This document shows, in pieces, positions 18,571 through 29,133 of a DNA stretch of 64,000 nt. Made by a program: the position numbers and the translations under genes. Source of the DNA: Rhodanobacter sp. (GTDB lineage: Bacteria > Pseudomonadota > Gammaproteobacteria > Xanthomonadales > Rhodanobacteraceae); assembly GCA_030148505.1 (NCBI GenBank), contig JASBTI010000046.1:31288-95287 (forward strand). The letters are read 5' to 3'. The notes below the pieces were generated by a model. That model searched no databases, was not told the DNA's origin, and saw nothing but the letters and a program-made list of their open reading frames with translations. Numbering within the stretch: the first letter of the stretch is position 1; every line of letters begins with the position of its first letter.

Positions 18571-19175
18571 GTCGCAACCTTGGTTGCTTCGATCCACGCC
18601 GCGGTGCGTGCCAGGGGATCGGGGTGGCGGATCACATCGCTGACCATGGCCACGCAATCGGCACCGGCGCGCAGGCACGCGGGGCCGCGTTCCAGGGTGA
18701 TGCCGCCGATCGTCACCAGCGGGCGGGCACCGATGAGCCGCTTCCACTCGCCGATGCGCTCCAGTCCCTGCGGCGCCCAGGGCATCACCTTCAGCGTGGT
18801 GGGATAGATCGGACCAAGCGCGACGTAGTCCGGTTGCAGCGAGAGGGCGCGATCGAGCTCGGCGTGGTCGTGCGTGCTGATGCCGAGCCTGACGGCCTTG
18901 GCGCGGATTGCCTTCAGGTCGGCACCATCGAGATCCGTCTGACCGAGATGAATGAAATCGGCGCCTTCGGCTAGGGCGAGCTGCCAATGGTCGTTGACCA
19001 CCAGCTGTGCCCCATGACGGGCGCATATCGCTACGGCATCGCGAATTTCCCCACGGATGCTGTCAGCGGCTCCTTCCTTAATGCGCAGCTGTATCAGCTT
19101 CACCCCGGCCGGTACGATGCGTCGAACCCATGCGACCGAGTCGACGACAGGGTAGAACGGCGCCAGCGTCGTCAT
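18567..19175 (-). CDS. thiE: Thiamin-phosphate synthase
   Basis: Joins HMP-pyrophosphate and the thiazole carboxylate phosphate to thiamin phosphate. TIM-barrel of 202 residues with family blocks [56 protein letters not shown] and [11 protein letters not shown]. The block usually reading LGQ(E/S)D is present as LGQTDL. Overlaps thiG by ATGA upstream and thiF by ATGA downstream. Confidence 0.93.
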   Translation of the reverse strand: MTTLAPFYPVVDSVAWVRRIVPAGVKLIQLRIKEGAADSIRGEIRDAVAICARHGAQLVVNDHWQLALAEGADFIHLGQTDLDGADLKAIRAKAVRLGISTHDHAELDRALSLQPDYVALGPIYPTTLKVMPWAPQGLERIGEWKRLIGARPLVTIGGITLERGPACLRAGADCVAMVSDVIRHPDPLARTAAWIEATKVAT

Positions 19176-19945
19176 TCGAGCGAGGCCTTGCCGATCATCG
19201 GTGTCGATGGCGCGGCCATGTCGCGGGGTTCCATCGGTGCGGCGAGATACGCCGCGCGGCCGGCCTCGACCGCCTTGGCGAAAGCCCCCGCCATGGCTGT
19301 CGGATCACCGGCCAGGGCTACCGCAGTGTTCAACAGCACGGCGTCATAACCAAGCTCCATCGCGGCGGCGGCGTGGGAGGGCAGGCCGATACCGGCATCG
19401 ACAATCAGCGGCACTTCGGGGAAATGGGCGCGCAACGTGCGCAGGCCAAACACATTGTTCAGACCCTTGCCGCTGCCGATGGGTGAAGCCCAGGGCATCA
19501 GTACCCGGCAACCGGCCTCGAGCAGCCGTTCGGCGACGACCAGATCTTCGGTGGTATAGGGAAAGACCTCAAAGCCGTCGCCGGCGAGGATGGTCGCGGC
19601 CTCAACTAGGCCGAAGACATCGGGCTGCAGCGTATCGGCGTCGCCGATGACCTCGAGCTTGATCCAAGACGTGCCGAAGACGTCGCGTGCCATCTGGGCG
19701 GTCGTCACGGCCTCCTTGACCGAGTAGCAGCCGGCGGTATTGGGCAGGATCCTTACGCCGAGGCCACGGATCATCGCCCAGAAATCCTGGCCACTGCGCT
19801 GCGAACCGGATTCACGGCGGAGCGAAACGGTGACAACCCCGGTACCGGATGCCGTCACGGCTTCGGTCATGATCGCTGGCGACGGGTATTTTCCCGTTCC
19901 CAGCAGCAGCCTCGATGCGATCTCGACACCATAAAGATCCATCAT
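19172..19945 (-). CDS. thiG: Thiazole synthase
   Basis: Condenses deoxyxylulose phosphate, the glycine imine made by ThiO and sulfur from ThiS thiocarboxylate into the thiazole ring. 257 residues. Lys96 in WIKLEVIGD is the Schiff-base lysine. Other family blocks are [43 protein letters not shown] and [11 protein letters not shown]. It begins immediately after the thiS stop, so ThiS and ThiG are translated together, as expected for complex partners. Confidence 0.95.
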   Translation of the reverse strand: MMDLYGVEIASRLLLGTGKYPSPAIMTEAVTASGTGVVTVSLRRESGSQRSGQDFWAMIRGLGVRILPNTAGCYSVKEAVTTAQMARDVFGTSWIKLEVIGDADTLQPDVFGLVEAATILAGDGFEVFPYTTEDLVVAERLLEAGCRVLMPWASPIGSGKGLNNVFGLRTLRAHFPEVPLIVDAGIGLPSHAAAAMELGYDAVLLNTAVALAGDPTAMAGAFAKAVEAGRAAYLAAPMEPRDMAAPSTPMIGKASLE

Positions 19946-20123
19946 TCAGCCTCCCTGCATCGGCGCGACAATTTCGAGTTCGTCGCCTTCAGCGAGCACG
20001 GTCGAAGGGCGAGCGGCGGCGGCTACAAAGTGGCCATTGATGGCCGTCGCAATGATGGCATCGGTATAGCCGAGCTCGTCCAGCGCCGCCGCGAGCAGGG
20101 TCGAGCGCACCTCGCGCCCGACG

Positions 20124-20143
<20 letters not shown>
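19946..20143 (-). CDS. thiS: Sulfur-carrier protein ThiS
   Basis: Ubiquitin-like carrier of 65 residues that delivers sulfur as a C-terminal thiocarboxylate to ThiG. It ends in the diagnostic GlyGly (MQGG) preceded by LEIVAP. The start ATG (MKITVND) is inside the end of thiO, overlapping it by 20 bases. The longer frame upstream belongs to thiO DNA and was rejected. Confidence 0.93.
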
Positions 20144-22999
<2,856 letters not shown>

Positions 23000-23060
23000 G
23001 GGATTGACGATGTAGACGATGTAAGGGTGGGCGTCTGATGCTGGGCAGCCCGACCGCCCT

Positions 23061-23149
23061 TATTCCCGTTCCTCCGCCGGCATGACCCGGATCAGGTTCA
23101 AGGGTCAGCTCGCGCTATCTCAGCCCCTCGCAGGGCACCCCTCGGAATA
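23061..23149 (-). promoter_or_regulatory. TPP riboswitch (THI element)
   Basis: On the leftward strand the core blocks appear in order: GAGGGGTGCCCT, GGGGCTGAGATAGCG, GACCCTTGAACCTGATC, CGGGTCATGCCGGCG and GGAACGGGAATA. CTGAGA and GAACCTGATC are the diagnostic TPP-binding bulges. Helix P1 closes with TATTCC (23144-23149) against GGGAATA (23061-23067). It precedes thiC and should repress the operon when thiamin pyrophosphate is plentiful. Confidence 0.95.
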
Positions 23150-23154
23150 TGCGT

Positions 23155-23183
23155 AGAGTGGATCGCGGGCGAGATGCTGTCAA
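23155..23183 (-). promoter_or_regulatory. Possible thi operon promoter
   Basis: A perfect -35 hexamer TTGACA (23178-23183, leftward) lies upstream of the riboswitch. A weak -10 candidate CACTCT is 17 bases downstream at 23155-23160. The -10 is poor, so the exact promoter is uncertain, but the position just before the riboswitch is right. Confidence 0.4.
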
Positions 23184-23221
23184 CTTCGAACGGGAATTTG
23201 ACGGGGCAACGGCGCAAACTC

Positions 23222-24865
23222 TTACAGTTCACCGCGCTGGGCAAGTGCGCGGATGCGGTCGGCGGTGCGGCATGCAATAGCTTGGATGGTCAGCGACGGA
23301 TTGACCCCGCCGATGGTGGGAAATACCGAGCCATCGCAAATCCAAAGGTTGGGTATGTCCCAGCTGCGGCAATCCGCGTTGACCACGCTGGTACGCGGAT
23401 CGTCGCCCATGCGTGCGGTACCGTTGAGGTGGCAGGTGTCGTCCTCCTGCCGCCAGATCTCCTTGCCTCCCGCCGCTTCCAGCGCCTGCTCCATGAAATG
23501 GAGCGCATGCGCGATGAGCTTTTTGTCGTTGTCGCAGAATCCATAGGTGATGCGTGCGACAGGCAAGCCGTACTGATCCTTTTCATCGGCGAGTGTGACC
23601 CGGTTGCGCTCCTGCGGCAGGGTTTCGCCGACGATCTTCAGTCCAGCCTGATGATTGTATTTCTGCATTTCCCGCGAAAGTTTCGCGCCCCACAGGCCAC
23701 GGCCGTTCTGGGTCGAGGCCCAACCCACCGGCAACGGACCCTGACTCATGTAGGCGTAGCCGCCGAAGAAATCCTTGCCCTTGTCTTGGTAGTTCCAATG
23801 TTCGCTGATGGAAAGCGAAGGGGGACCCTTGTAGCTGCGAATCTCCTCGTCCATCACACCCCATACCGCCTGGTTGGACTGGACCATCAGGTTCTTGCCA
23901 ACCAAGCCTGAACTATTGGCCAAGCCATCCGGAAAGCGATGGTTGGCCGACAGCAGCAACAGTCGAGGCGTCTCGATCGCATATCCCGCCACTACCACAT
24001 TGCGGGCGCGCTGGAATCGCCACGCACCGTCGCGAAAATATTCCACGCCCACTGCTCGGCCGAGATCGTTGGTTTCGATGCGGCCGGCCATCGCCAAATC
24101 GCGGATTTCCGCGCCCGCCTTGAGCGCACGAGGAATCCAAGTAACCAGGGCGCTCTGCTTGGCATTGGTCGCGCAGCCGGCCACGCAAAAACCGCGATAC
24201 ACACACGGCGGTGATTTGCCATGGGGCGCGGACACGGTGGCCAGCGGCGTAGCGGACCAAGCGGTGCCCATGGCCTCGGCGCCGCGTGCCAGGACCAGCG
24301 CGGCGGCGTTGAGTTCATGGGAGCGGTACGGGTAACGCTTGCGCGGTGGTCCCCACGGATAGGTGATAGGGCCGGCGATACTCAGCGCCTGTTCTACCTC
24401 GTCGTAGTAGCGCCACATCTCGCGCCAGTCGATCGGCCAGTCCGCGCCATAGCCGAGCAGGCTGCGGCACTTGAACCATTCGGGCCTAAATCGCAGCGAC
24501 ACCATGGCGAAATGTACCGTACTGCCGCCGACCGCCTTGCCACTGTTGTTGCTGCCCATCTTCAACGGATTGTCGCCGTCACAGATGCGCTGATCGGTCC
24601 AATACAGCTTTTGCTGGTGCGCCTCGTCGGAAGCGAACTCCTCCAGCGGTCGCCACCAGGCGCCTGCGTCGAGCGCCACAACCTTGAAGCCTTGCTCGGC
24701 CAGCCGGCAGGCCAACGTTGCGCCACCCGCGCCGGTGCCCACAATGACGAAGTCCACCTCTTCGTCGCACGGGTACTCGCGCATCGATACCCAGCCGCCC
24801 TTGCGGAACACATCGGGAGCCTGTCCGCCCCTGGCCCGTGGGTGCTGCACGGCATCACCGGACAC
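23222..24865 (-). CDS. GMC-family FAD dehydrogenase with putative 3Fe-4S cysteines
   Basis: Predicted sugar or sugar-acid dehydrogenase large subunit. FAD motif IVGTGAGGATLACRLAEQG begins at 41. His in HLNGTARMGDD and the C-terminal GGVNPSLTIQAIA match the GMC active-site half. Cysteines 221, 227 and 231 (CVYRGFCVAGC) have the same CX5CX3C spacing as the 3Fe-4S ligands of bacterial FAD-glucose dehydrogenase. No signal peptide is seen. The GTG at 24865 has GGAAG about eight bases upstream; an ATG at 24895 is possible. Overlaps the subunit-3-like gene, so the pair is coupled. No cytochrome c subunit is encoded. The substrate is unknown. Confidence 0.87.
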   Translation of the reverse strand: MSGDAVQHPRARGGQAPDVFRKGGWVSMREYPCDEEVDFVIVGTGAGGATLACRLAEQGFKVVALDAGAWWRPLEEFASDEAHQQKLYWTDQRICDGDNPLKMGSNNSGKAVGGSTVHFAMVSLRFRPEWFKCRSLLGYGADWPIDWREMWRYYDEVEQALSIAGPITYPWGPPRKRYPYRSHELNAAALVLARGAEAMGTAWSATPLATVSAPHGKSPPCVYRGFCVAGCATNAKQSALVTWIPRALKAGAEIRDLAMAGRIETNDLGRAVGVEYFRDGAWRFQRARNVVVAGYAIETPRLLLLSANHRFPDGLANSSGLVGKNLMVQSNQAVWGVMDEEIRSYKGPPSLSISEHWNYQDKGKDFFGGYAYMSQGPLPVGWASTQNGRGLWGAKLSREMQKYNHQAGLKIVGETLPQERNRVTLADEKDQYGLPVARITYGFCDNDKKLIAHALHFMEQALEAAGGKEIWRQEDDTCHLNGTARMGDDPRTSVVNADCRSWDIPNLWICDGSVFPTIGGVNPSLTIQAIACRTADRIRALAQRGEL

Positions 24866-25511
24866 GCGTATTCTTCCGTTTGACTGTGGCTGCATTCTCC
24901 GCGGTAGCCTCGATCGCCTCCCATGGGTCGCGGCGGTTCTTGTTCAGGCGCACATAGCCGCGTGGATTGGCAGGACCGCCGAAACCAATCTCACTCCACG
25001 CTGCAGGGTGTGCGTAGTAGGCGCCGTACAGATCGTGCAACACCCGTTCGCTGAAGAACAGATCGGATGGCATGCCTTGCCATGCCGCGGCGCGCAGCTT
25101 GCCGCACTGCATCTGTTCAACCAGCGCCGTCTGCCGAGCCGCTGCCAGCTGGGCGAAGACCAGGCCGTGCTCGCCCTGGCTTTCGGCGTCCAGCGCCGCC
25201 AGGCCGATGCACCAGGCTTGGCGCAAAGGCGGCAGCCGTGCATCCCGCCAGCCATCGCCCTGATCTTCGAACAGCCGGGCGTCAAGCATTGCAGCCACCG
25301 GCACGGCAAGCCTGTCGTCGGGCTGGACGACCACGCAGGTGCACAATGCTGTGGCGGCCGTCCACTGCGCCAGATCAAAAAAGCGCGGCTGCCTAGACAT
25401 GGAAAGCCGCTCTTCCACCACCTGGCGAGTGATCGGATCCCACGAAGGCGTGTCGCGCTTGTTCAACACGTCGTAGCCTGGATATCGGGTCGTGATGGCG
25501 TTGCTGTTCAT
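24855..25511 (-). CDS. Gluconate 2-dehydrogenase subunit 3-like protein
   Basis: A 218-residue small subunit of the kind that accompanies GMC flavoprotein dehydrogenases. It has the LFEDQGDGWRDARL and LFFSERVLHDLYGAYYAHPAAWSEIGFGGPANPRG-type blocks of the subunit-3 family near 90 and 155-190. Family members help maturation or export of the large subunit and often carry a Tat signal; here no twin-arginine signal is visible, suggesting the complex stays in the cytoplasm. Starts by ATGA overlap with the membrane-protein gene and overlaps the GMC gene by 11 bases. Confidence 0.8.
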   Translation of the reverse strand: MNSNAITTRYPGYDVLNKRDTPSWDPITRQVVEERLSMSRQPRFFDLAQWTAATALCTCVVVQPDDRLAVPVAAMLDARLFEDQGDGWRDARLPPLRQAWCIGLAALDAESQGEHGLVFAQLAAARQTALVEQMQCGKLRAAAWQGMPSDLFFSERVLHDLYGAYYAHPAAWSEIGFGGPANPRGYVRLNKNRRDPWEAIEATAENAATVKRKNTRVR

Positions 25512-26455
25512 TTTTCGGTCTGCCTCAGTCGAAGGGCGGCCAGCCCGGCTAGCGCCAGCGCGGTGAAGCTGGGCGGGGCGGGTAGCGGCGGTCCACTAGG
25601 GATGTTCTGGCTCCAGTTGCGCCAACCCCCCTGGCAGCGGGCAATACCGCGGGCATGAAAACCCACGCCAAGAAGGCCAAGCGCAGCCGTCAGACGCAAC
25701 CACCAGCGCGTACCGGGACGTGGCCTCGGAGCGGCGAGCGCGGTTTGCACCATCAATGTGGCCGCCACCGGTGGAATGATTACCGGGGCATACATCGCCG
25801 GATGTTGAAACGCGCCGCGGAAGTGCAGCAGGCCAACCTCGCCAACCGTGCCCAGCAAGCCTGCGCTCACCGCCAGCGCCATTGCCCTGCCGGCAGGCAT
25901 GCCCAGCAGTCGGGGCTCATTGGCCGGCTGGTCGCGCAGACGCTCGCCGATGGCCCCCAACCCTCCGGACAACAGAAGCGCCGTGGGGGCACCCAGCGGA
26001 GCCGCATAGAACAGATTGTTCCAGCTCCAGCCACCGGTTCGCTTGGTCACATTGTAGATATGGAACCCGGTACCCGCGATGCCAGCCATCGCGGCGAAGG
26101 CATGGATGCCATGGCGCACGGGGTGAGAGGCCGCTCGTCGATCGCGACCGCCGTGAAGCCCGGCAAAGAACGACAAACTTGCCGAAAGCAACGGAATAAA
26201 CATCGCCGGATTCTTGAATGATCCACGGTAATGTTCGACCGCACTGTCGGCCAGCACCGACAACGCCAACAACGACGAGCTGTGGTTGAATCGGCGTGCC
26301 GCGGCAATATGCGTCGGTGCCTCGCGGCGGGTTTGCCGCGGCGCGGCCGACCACGCTGCGCGCGCTGGTTTGCGTGCTCCCAGGACTGTGGCCGCGATGG
26401 CTATTCCGCCCAGCGCCAGGAGCGTCGTGGTATCGCTGCGCATGCGTTGCTTCAT
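25508..26455 (-). CDS. Internally duplicated membrane protein with conserved histidines
   Basis: Not assignable to a named family. The 315 residues contain about seven or eight hydrophobic segments. Two halves repeat: HYRGSFKNPAMF (75-86) matches HFRGAFQHPAMY (211-222); GFH at 130-132 matches GFH at 265-267; GGW at 141-143 matches GGW at 276-278. Spacing His75-His132 (57) and His211-His267 (56) is conserved. Cotranscribed with the dehydrogenase genes by ATGA overlap, it could be their membrane anchor, with His pairs binding heme or quinone; that is inference. There is no CxxCH. The ATG was chosen over a frame start 15 codons upstream. Confidence 0.65.
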   Translation of the reverse strand: MKQRMRSDTTTLLALGGIAIAATVLGARKPARAAWSAAPRQTRREAPTHIAAARRFNHSSSLLALSVLADSAVEHYRGSFKNPAMFIPLLSASLSFFAGLHGGRDRRAASHPVRHGIHAFAAMAGIAGTGFHIYNVTKRTGGWSWNNLFYAAPLGAPTALLLSGGLGAIGERLRDQPANEPRLLGMPAGRAMALAVSAGLLGTVGEVGLLHFRGAFQHPAMYAPVIIPPVAATLMVQTALAAPRPRPGTRWWLRLTAALGLLGVGFHARGIARCQGGWRNWSQNIPSGPPLPAPPSFTALALAGLAALRLRQTEK

Positions 26456-26508
26456 ACCTCGTTCCTCACCTTGCCATCGAACAGATGCCGTTCGCCGCAC
26501 GCGCTGGA

Positions 26509-27537
26509 TCAGTCCTCACGCTGCACTCGGCCAGTCCTAATGTGCCGCCGTGCCAGCAGCGTCCGGGTCGCCAGCAGGGCGGCACCGAGCAGGCCGATGG
26601 CGACAGTGCGACGGTGGGTAGTGGCCCATAGCTGTGGACTCCAGCGACGTGAGCGGGCATCAAAACGGCCATGTACGCCAAAATCGCGGTCGACAGGTTC
26701 GAACAGGTTGTCCGGGCGGTCGGCTGACACGGGCTGGTCGTCCATCTGCCCCGAATAGCCTTGTTTGGCCAACATGCGATCCGCCAGCCAGGGCACCAAA
26801 CCATTGCCGAGGATCGCCTTGACGGCGGGATAGCCCACCCACAATTCGCGTCGTCGATGATGCGCCGCGTAGTGGATTCCGGCGGCCGCGACCTCAGGCT
26901 GGAAGATCGGTGGCACCGGCTGTGGCCGACGCGGCATCTTGGTTCGCCCCCATTGAAACTGAGGGGTGTTGAATGCCGACAGCTGCACCATGGTCACCGA
27001 TACCTTGCTCTTTTCGTGCATCAGCTCGACGCGCAAGGCGTCGGTGAAGCCGCGGATGGCAAACTTGGCGCCGCAATAAGCCGACTGCAGGGGAATCGCA
27101 CGATAGGCCAGCGCCGACCCCACTTGCACGATCTTGCCGCGATTGCGCGGGCGCATGCGCTTGAGCGCCGACATGGTGCCGTGTACAGCACCCAGATAAG
27201 TGACCTCGGTGGCACGACGAAACTCCGCGGCGGTGATTTCGCTGACCGGCGCGAAGATGGTCGCCATGGCCGCGTTTATCCAGATATCGATCGGGCCCAG
27301 CTCCTGTTCGACACGCTCGGCAGCCAGCTCGACCTGGGCCGCATCGGCAACGTCGACCGGGATGGCCAATACCTCGCCGCCTGCGGCGCGCAGCTCCGCC
27401 GCGGCGCCATCGAGTGCTTGGCTAGCTCGCGCCAGCAGGGCGACTCGGGCGCCATCACGCGCAAACCGTTGCGCGGTAGCGCGTCCGACGCCCGCGGATG
27501 AGCCGGTGATGACGACGACTTCGGTTTGTTTGTTCAT
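26509..27537 (-). CDS. SDR-family oxidoreductase with C-terminal hydrophobic tail
   Basis: NAD(P)-dependent short-chain dehydrogenase, 342 residues. Cofactor motif TGSSAGVGRATAQ at about 12-24; catalytic Ser in VQVGSALAYR and the YxxxK pair in SAYCGAKFAIRG. The region after about 230 departs from a simple SDR and ends in a hydrophobic stretch (VAIGLLGAALLATRTLLA) that could anchor it to the membrane. Such long SDRs often sit beside GMC dehydrogenase genes. Substrate unknown. Fourth gene of the leftward operon, 11 bases after the sensor-like gene. Confidence 0.85.
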   Translation of the reverse strand: MNKQTEVVVITGSSAGVGRATAQRFARDGARVALLARASQALDGAAAELRAAGGEVLAIPVDVADAAQVELAAERVEQELGPIDIWINAAMATIFAPVSEITAAEFRRATEVTYLGAVHGTMSALKRMRPRNRGKIVQVGSALAYRAIPLQSAYCGAKFAIRGFTDALRVELMHEKSKVSVTMVQLSAFNTPQFQWGRTKMPRRPQPVPPIFQPEVAAAGIHYAAHHRRRELWVGYPAVKAILGNGLVPWLADRMLAKQGYSGQMDDQPVSADRPDNLFEPVDRDFGVHGRFDARSRRWSPQLWATTHRRTVAIGLLGAALLATRTLLARRHIRTGRVQRED

Positions 27538-27548
27538 GAGTTTTCCAT

Positions 27549-27947
27549 TTAGTGGGCGTCGCCGGCGTAGGCTATCGTCGACATCAGCGCCAGTGCCGCC
27601 TGGCGCGAGTCCAGCCGGGTGTGCTGTACGACGATGGGGACATCCGATTCGATGACGCTGGCGTAGGGCGTGTCGCGCGGAATCGACTCCGGATCGCTCA
27701 AATCGTTGAAGCGCAGATGCAGCGTCCGACGGGCAGGCACGGTTACCCTGAAGGGACCTGCGGGTTCTCGGTCCTTGAAATAGATATGCAGCGACACGTG
27801 CGCTTCCTCACTGTTGCAGTTGAGAAGGCAGGCAGCTTCGTGACTGACAAGGCGGGGGTCATCCGGATCGCTGCTGGTCGGGGGAATATAGCCCTCGGCA
27901 ATGGCCCAGCGACAATGACCGAGTGGTGTAGGGGCGGCTGGGTTCAT
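27549..27947 (-). CDS. Sensory rhodopsin transducer-like protein (PF07100 family)
   Basis: A 132-residue beta-sandwich protein resembling the Anabaena sensory rhodopsin transducer. Characteristic blocks are WAIAEGYIPP, LVSHEAACLLN, HIYFKDREPAGPFRVTVPA, RRTLHLRFNDL, and YASVIESDVPIVVQHTRLDSRQA. No rhodopsin gene lies anywhere in this window. Homologues outside cyanobacteria have been proposed to bind small molecules, possibly sugars, and this operon setting of sugar-oxidation genes agrees. A direct regulatory role is not shown. It lies 31 bases after the enolase-superfamily gene. Confidence 0.85.
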   Translation of the reverse strand: MNPAAPTPLGHCRWAIAEGYIPPTSSDPDDPRLVSHEAACLLNCNSEEAHVSLHIYFKDREPAGPFRVTVPARRTLHLRFNDLSDPESIPRDTPYASVIESDVPIVVQHTRLDSRQAALALMSTIAYAGDAH

Positions 27948-27978
27948 TGCTAGATACCTCTGTTTGTCAGGCGATTAT

Positions 27979-29133
27979 TCAGGCGTCGATTCGGTAGCGC
28001 TCGATATCCTGCGCTTTGAGTTCCAGGCCCAGGCCTGGCCGGCTGGGATCGACCTGCAGGGCACCTTCGCGTAGCCGGGGCAGGCCATCGAAAAACATCG
28101 ATTCGATGCGTACATGGTCGTGGAAATACTCCACATGTCTCAGCAACGGGACCGCACTGCAGACATGCGCATGCAAATGCGGTGCGCAATGGGCTGAGAC
28201 GGGAATGTCGAATCCTCGTGCAACCGCGGCACACGCCATGAATCCGGTGAACCCCCCGCAGCGCGTGCTGTCGATTTGCAGGCAGTCGACTGCTCCGGCT
28301 TGCAGCATGTGGCGGAAGTACCCTACGTCCCAACCGTACTCGCCGGCCGCGATATCCATACCGGGGGGCGCGCGGTCGCGCATCAGGCGAAGGCCCTCCA
28401 GGTCGCGCGACGGTAATGGCTCCTCGAACCAGCAGACGTCCTGTTCGGCGAAGTCGTGCGCCAGTGCCAGTGCCTGCTTGCGCGTGTAGCCACCGTTGCC
28501 ATCGAGCATGAGGTTGGCATCTTTACCCACGGCCGTGCGCGCCGCGCGCACCCTGCCTGGGTCGACGGCGGGGTTCGTTCCCACCTTCATTTTTACCCGG
28601 GGAATGCCTTGGTCGACCCAACCGGAAAGTTGGTTCTGCAGGCGCTTTAGCGAGTAGGAAGTAAAGCCGCCGCTGCCATACACCGGCACTGCAGGGCGAC
28701 AGTGTCCCAGCAGATCGACTACGGATCGTCCCAGCAACTTGCCCTTGAGATCCCATAACGCATGATCAACCGCGGACATGGCCATCAAGCCCATGCCCGG
28801 ACGCCCGATATTGCGCAGACTTCGGTGCATCGAGGTCCATAGCGCGGGGATATCCAGCGGATTGCCGCCGACCAGCGCCTTGCACAGCGGGTCGGTAATC
28901 ACCAACGCGGTACCCCGGTGGGCGTACGTATAGCCGATACCTATCTGATCTCCACTACGCACTTGCGCCAGCACGAGCGTGGTCGAATCCCACTCGAGCG
29001 TGCCGTCGGCCTCGGGGTGGTCGGTCGGCACGGCATAGGCTGTCGCCTCGACGGTATCGATCTTCGGGTCAGAAGACGATCGATTCGCCGCCACCTGGGT
29101 CGTCTTCTTGCGTTTCGATCCACTCACGGCCAC
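27979..29133 (-). CDS. Enolase-superfamily enzyme (mandelate racemase/muconate lactonizing type)
   Basis: 384 residues. The capping domain has the usual mobile loops, and the barrel carries Lys181 and Lys183 (KMK), metal ligands Asp211 (LMLDGNGG), Glu237 (WFEEPL) and Glu265 (IAAGEYG), with a His315 (SAHCAPH) and Asp288 dyad. This is the mandelate-racemase group, which includes sugar-acid dehydratases. In this setting a sugar-acid dehydratase is most likely, but the substrate cannot be read from sequence. GTG start in TAGTG, overlapping the ThDP-enzyme stop by one base. Confidence 0.85.
   Translation of the reverse strand: MAVSGSKRKKTTQVAANRSSSDPKIDTVEATAYAVPTDHPEADGTLEWDSTTLVLAQVRSGDQIGIGYTYAHRGTALVITDPLCKALVGGNPLDIPALWTSMHRSLRNIGRPGMGLMAMSAVDHALWDLKGKLLGRSVVDLLGHCRPAVPVYGSGGFTSYSLKRLQNQLSGWVDQGIPRVKMKVGTNPAVDPGRVRAARTAVGKDANLMLDGNGGYTRKQALALAHDFAEQDVCWFEEPLPSRDLEGLRLMRDRAPPGMDIAAGEYGWDVGYFRHMLQAGAVDCLQIDSTRCGGFTGFMACAAVARGFDIPVSAHCAPHLHAHVCSAVPLLRHVEYFHDHVRIESMFFDGLPRLREGALQVDPSRPGLGLELKAQDIERYRIDA

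Noticed and set aside
17575..18807. 410-codon rightward open frame opposite thiF
   Set aside because: Antisense to thiF and thiE, which are strongly supported by motifs and ATGA junctions.
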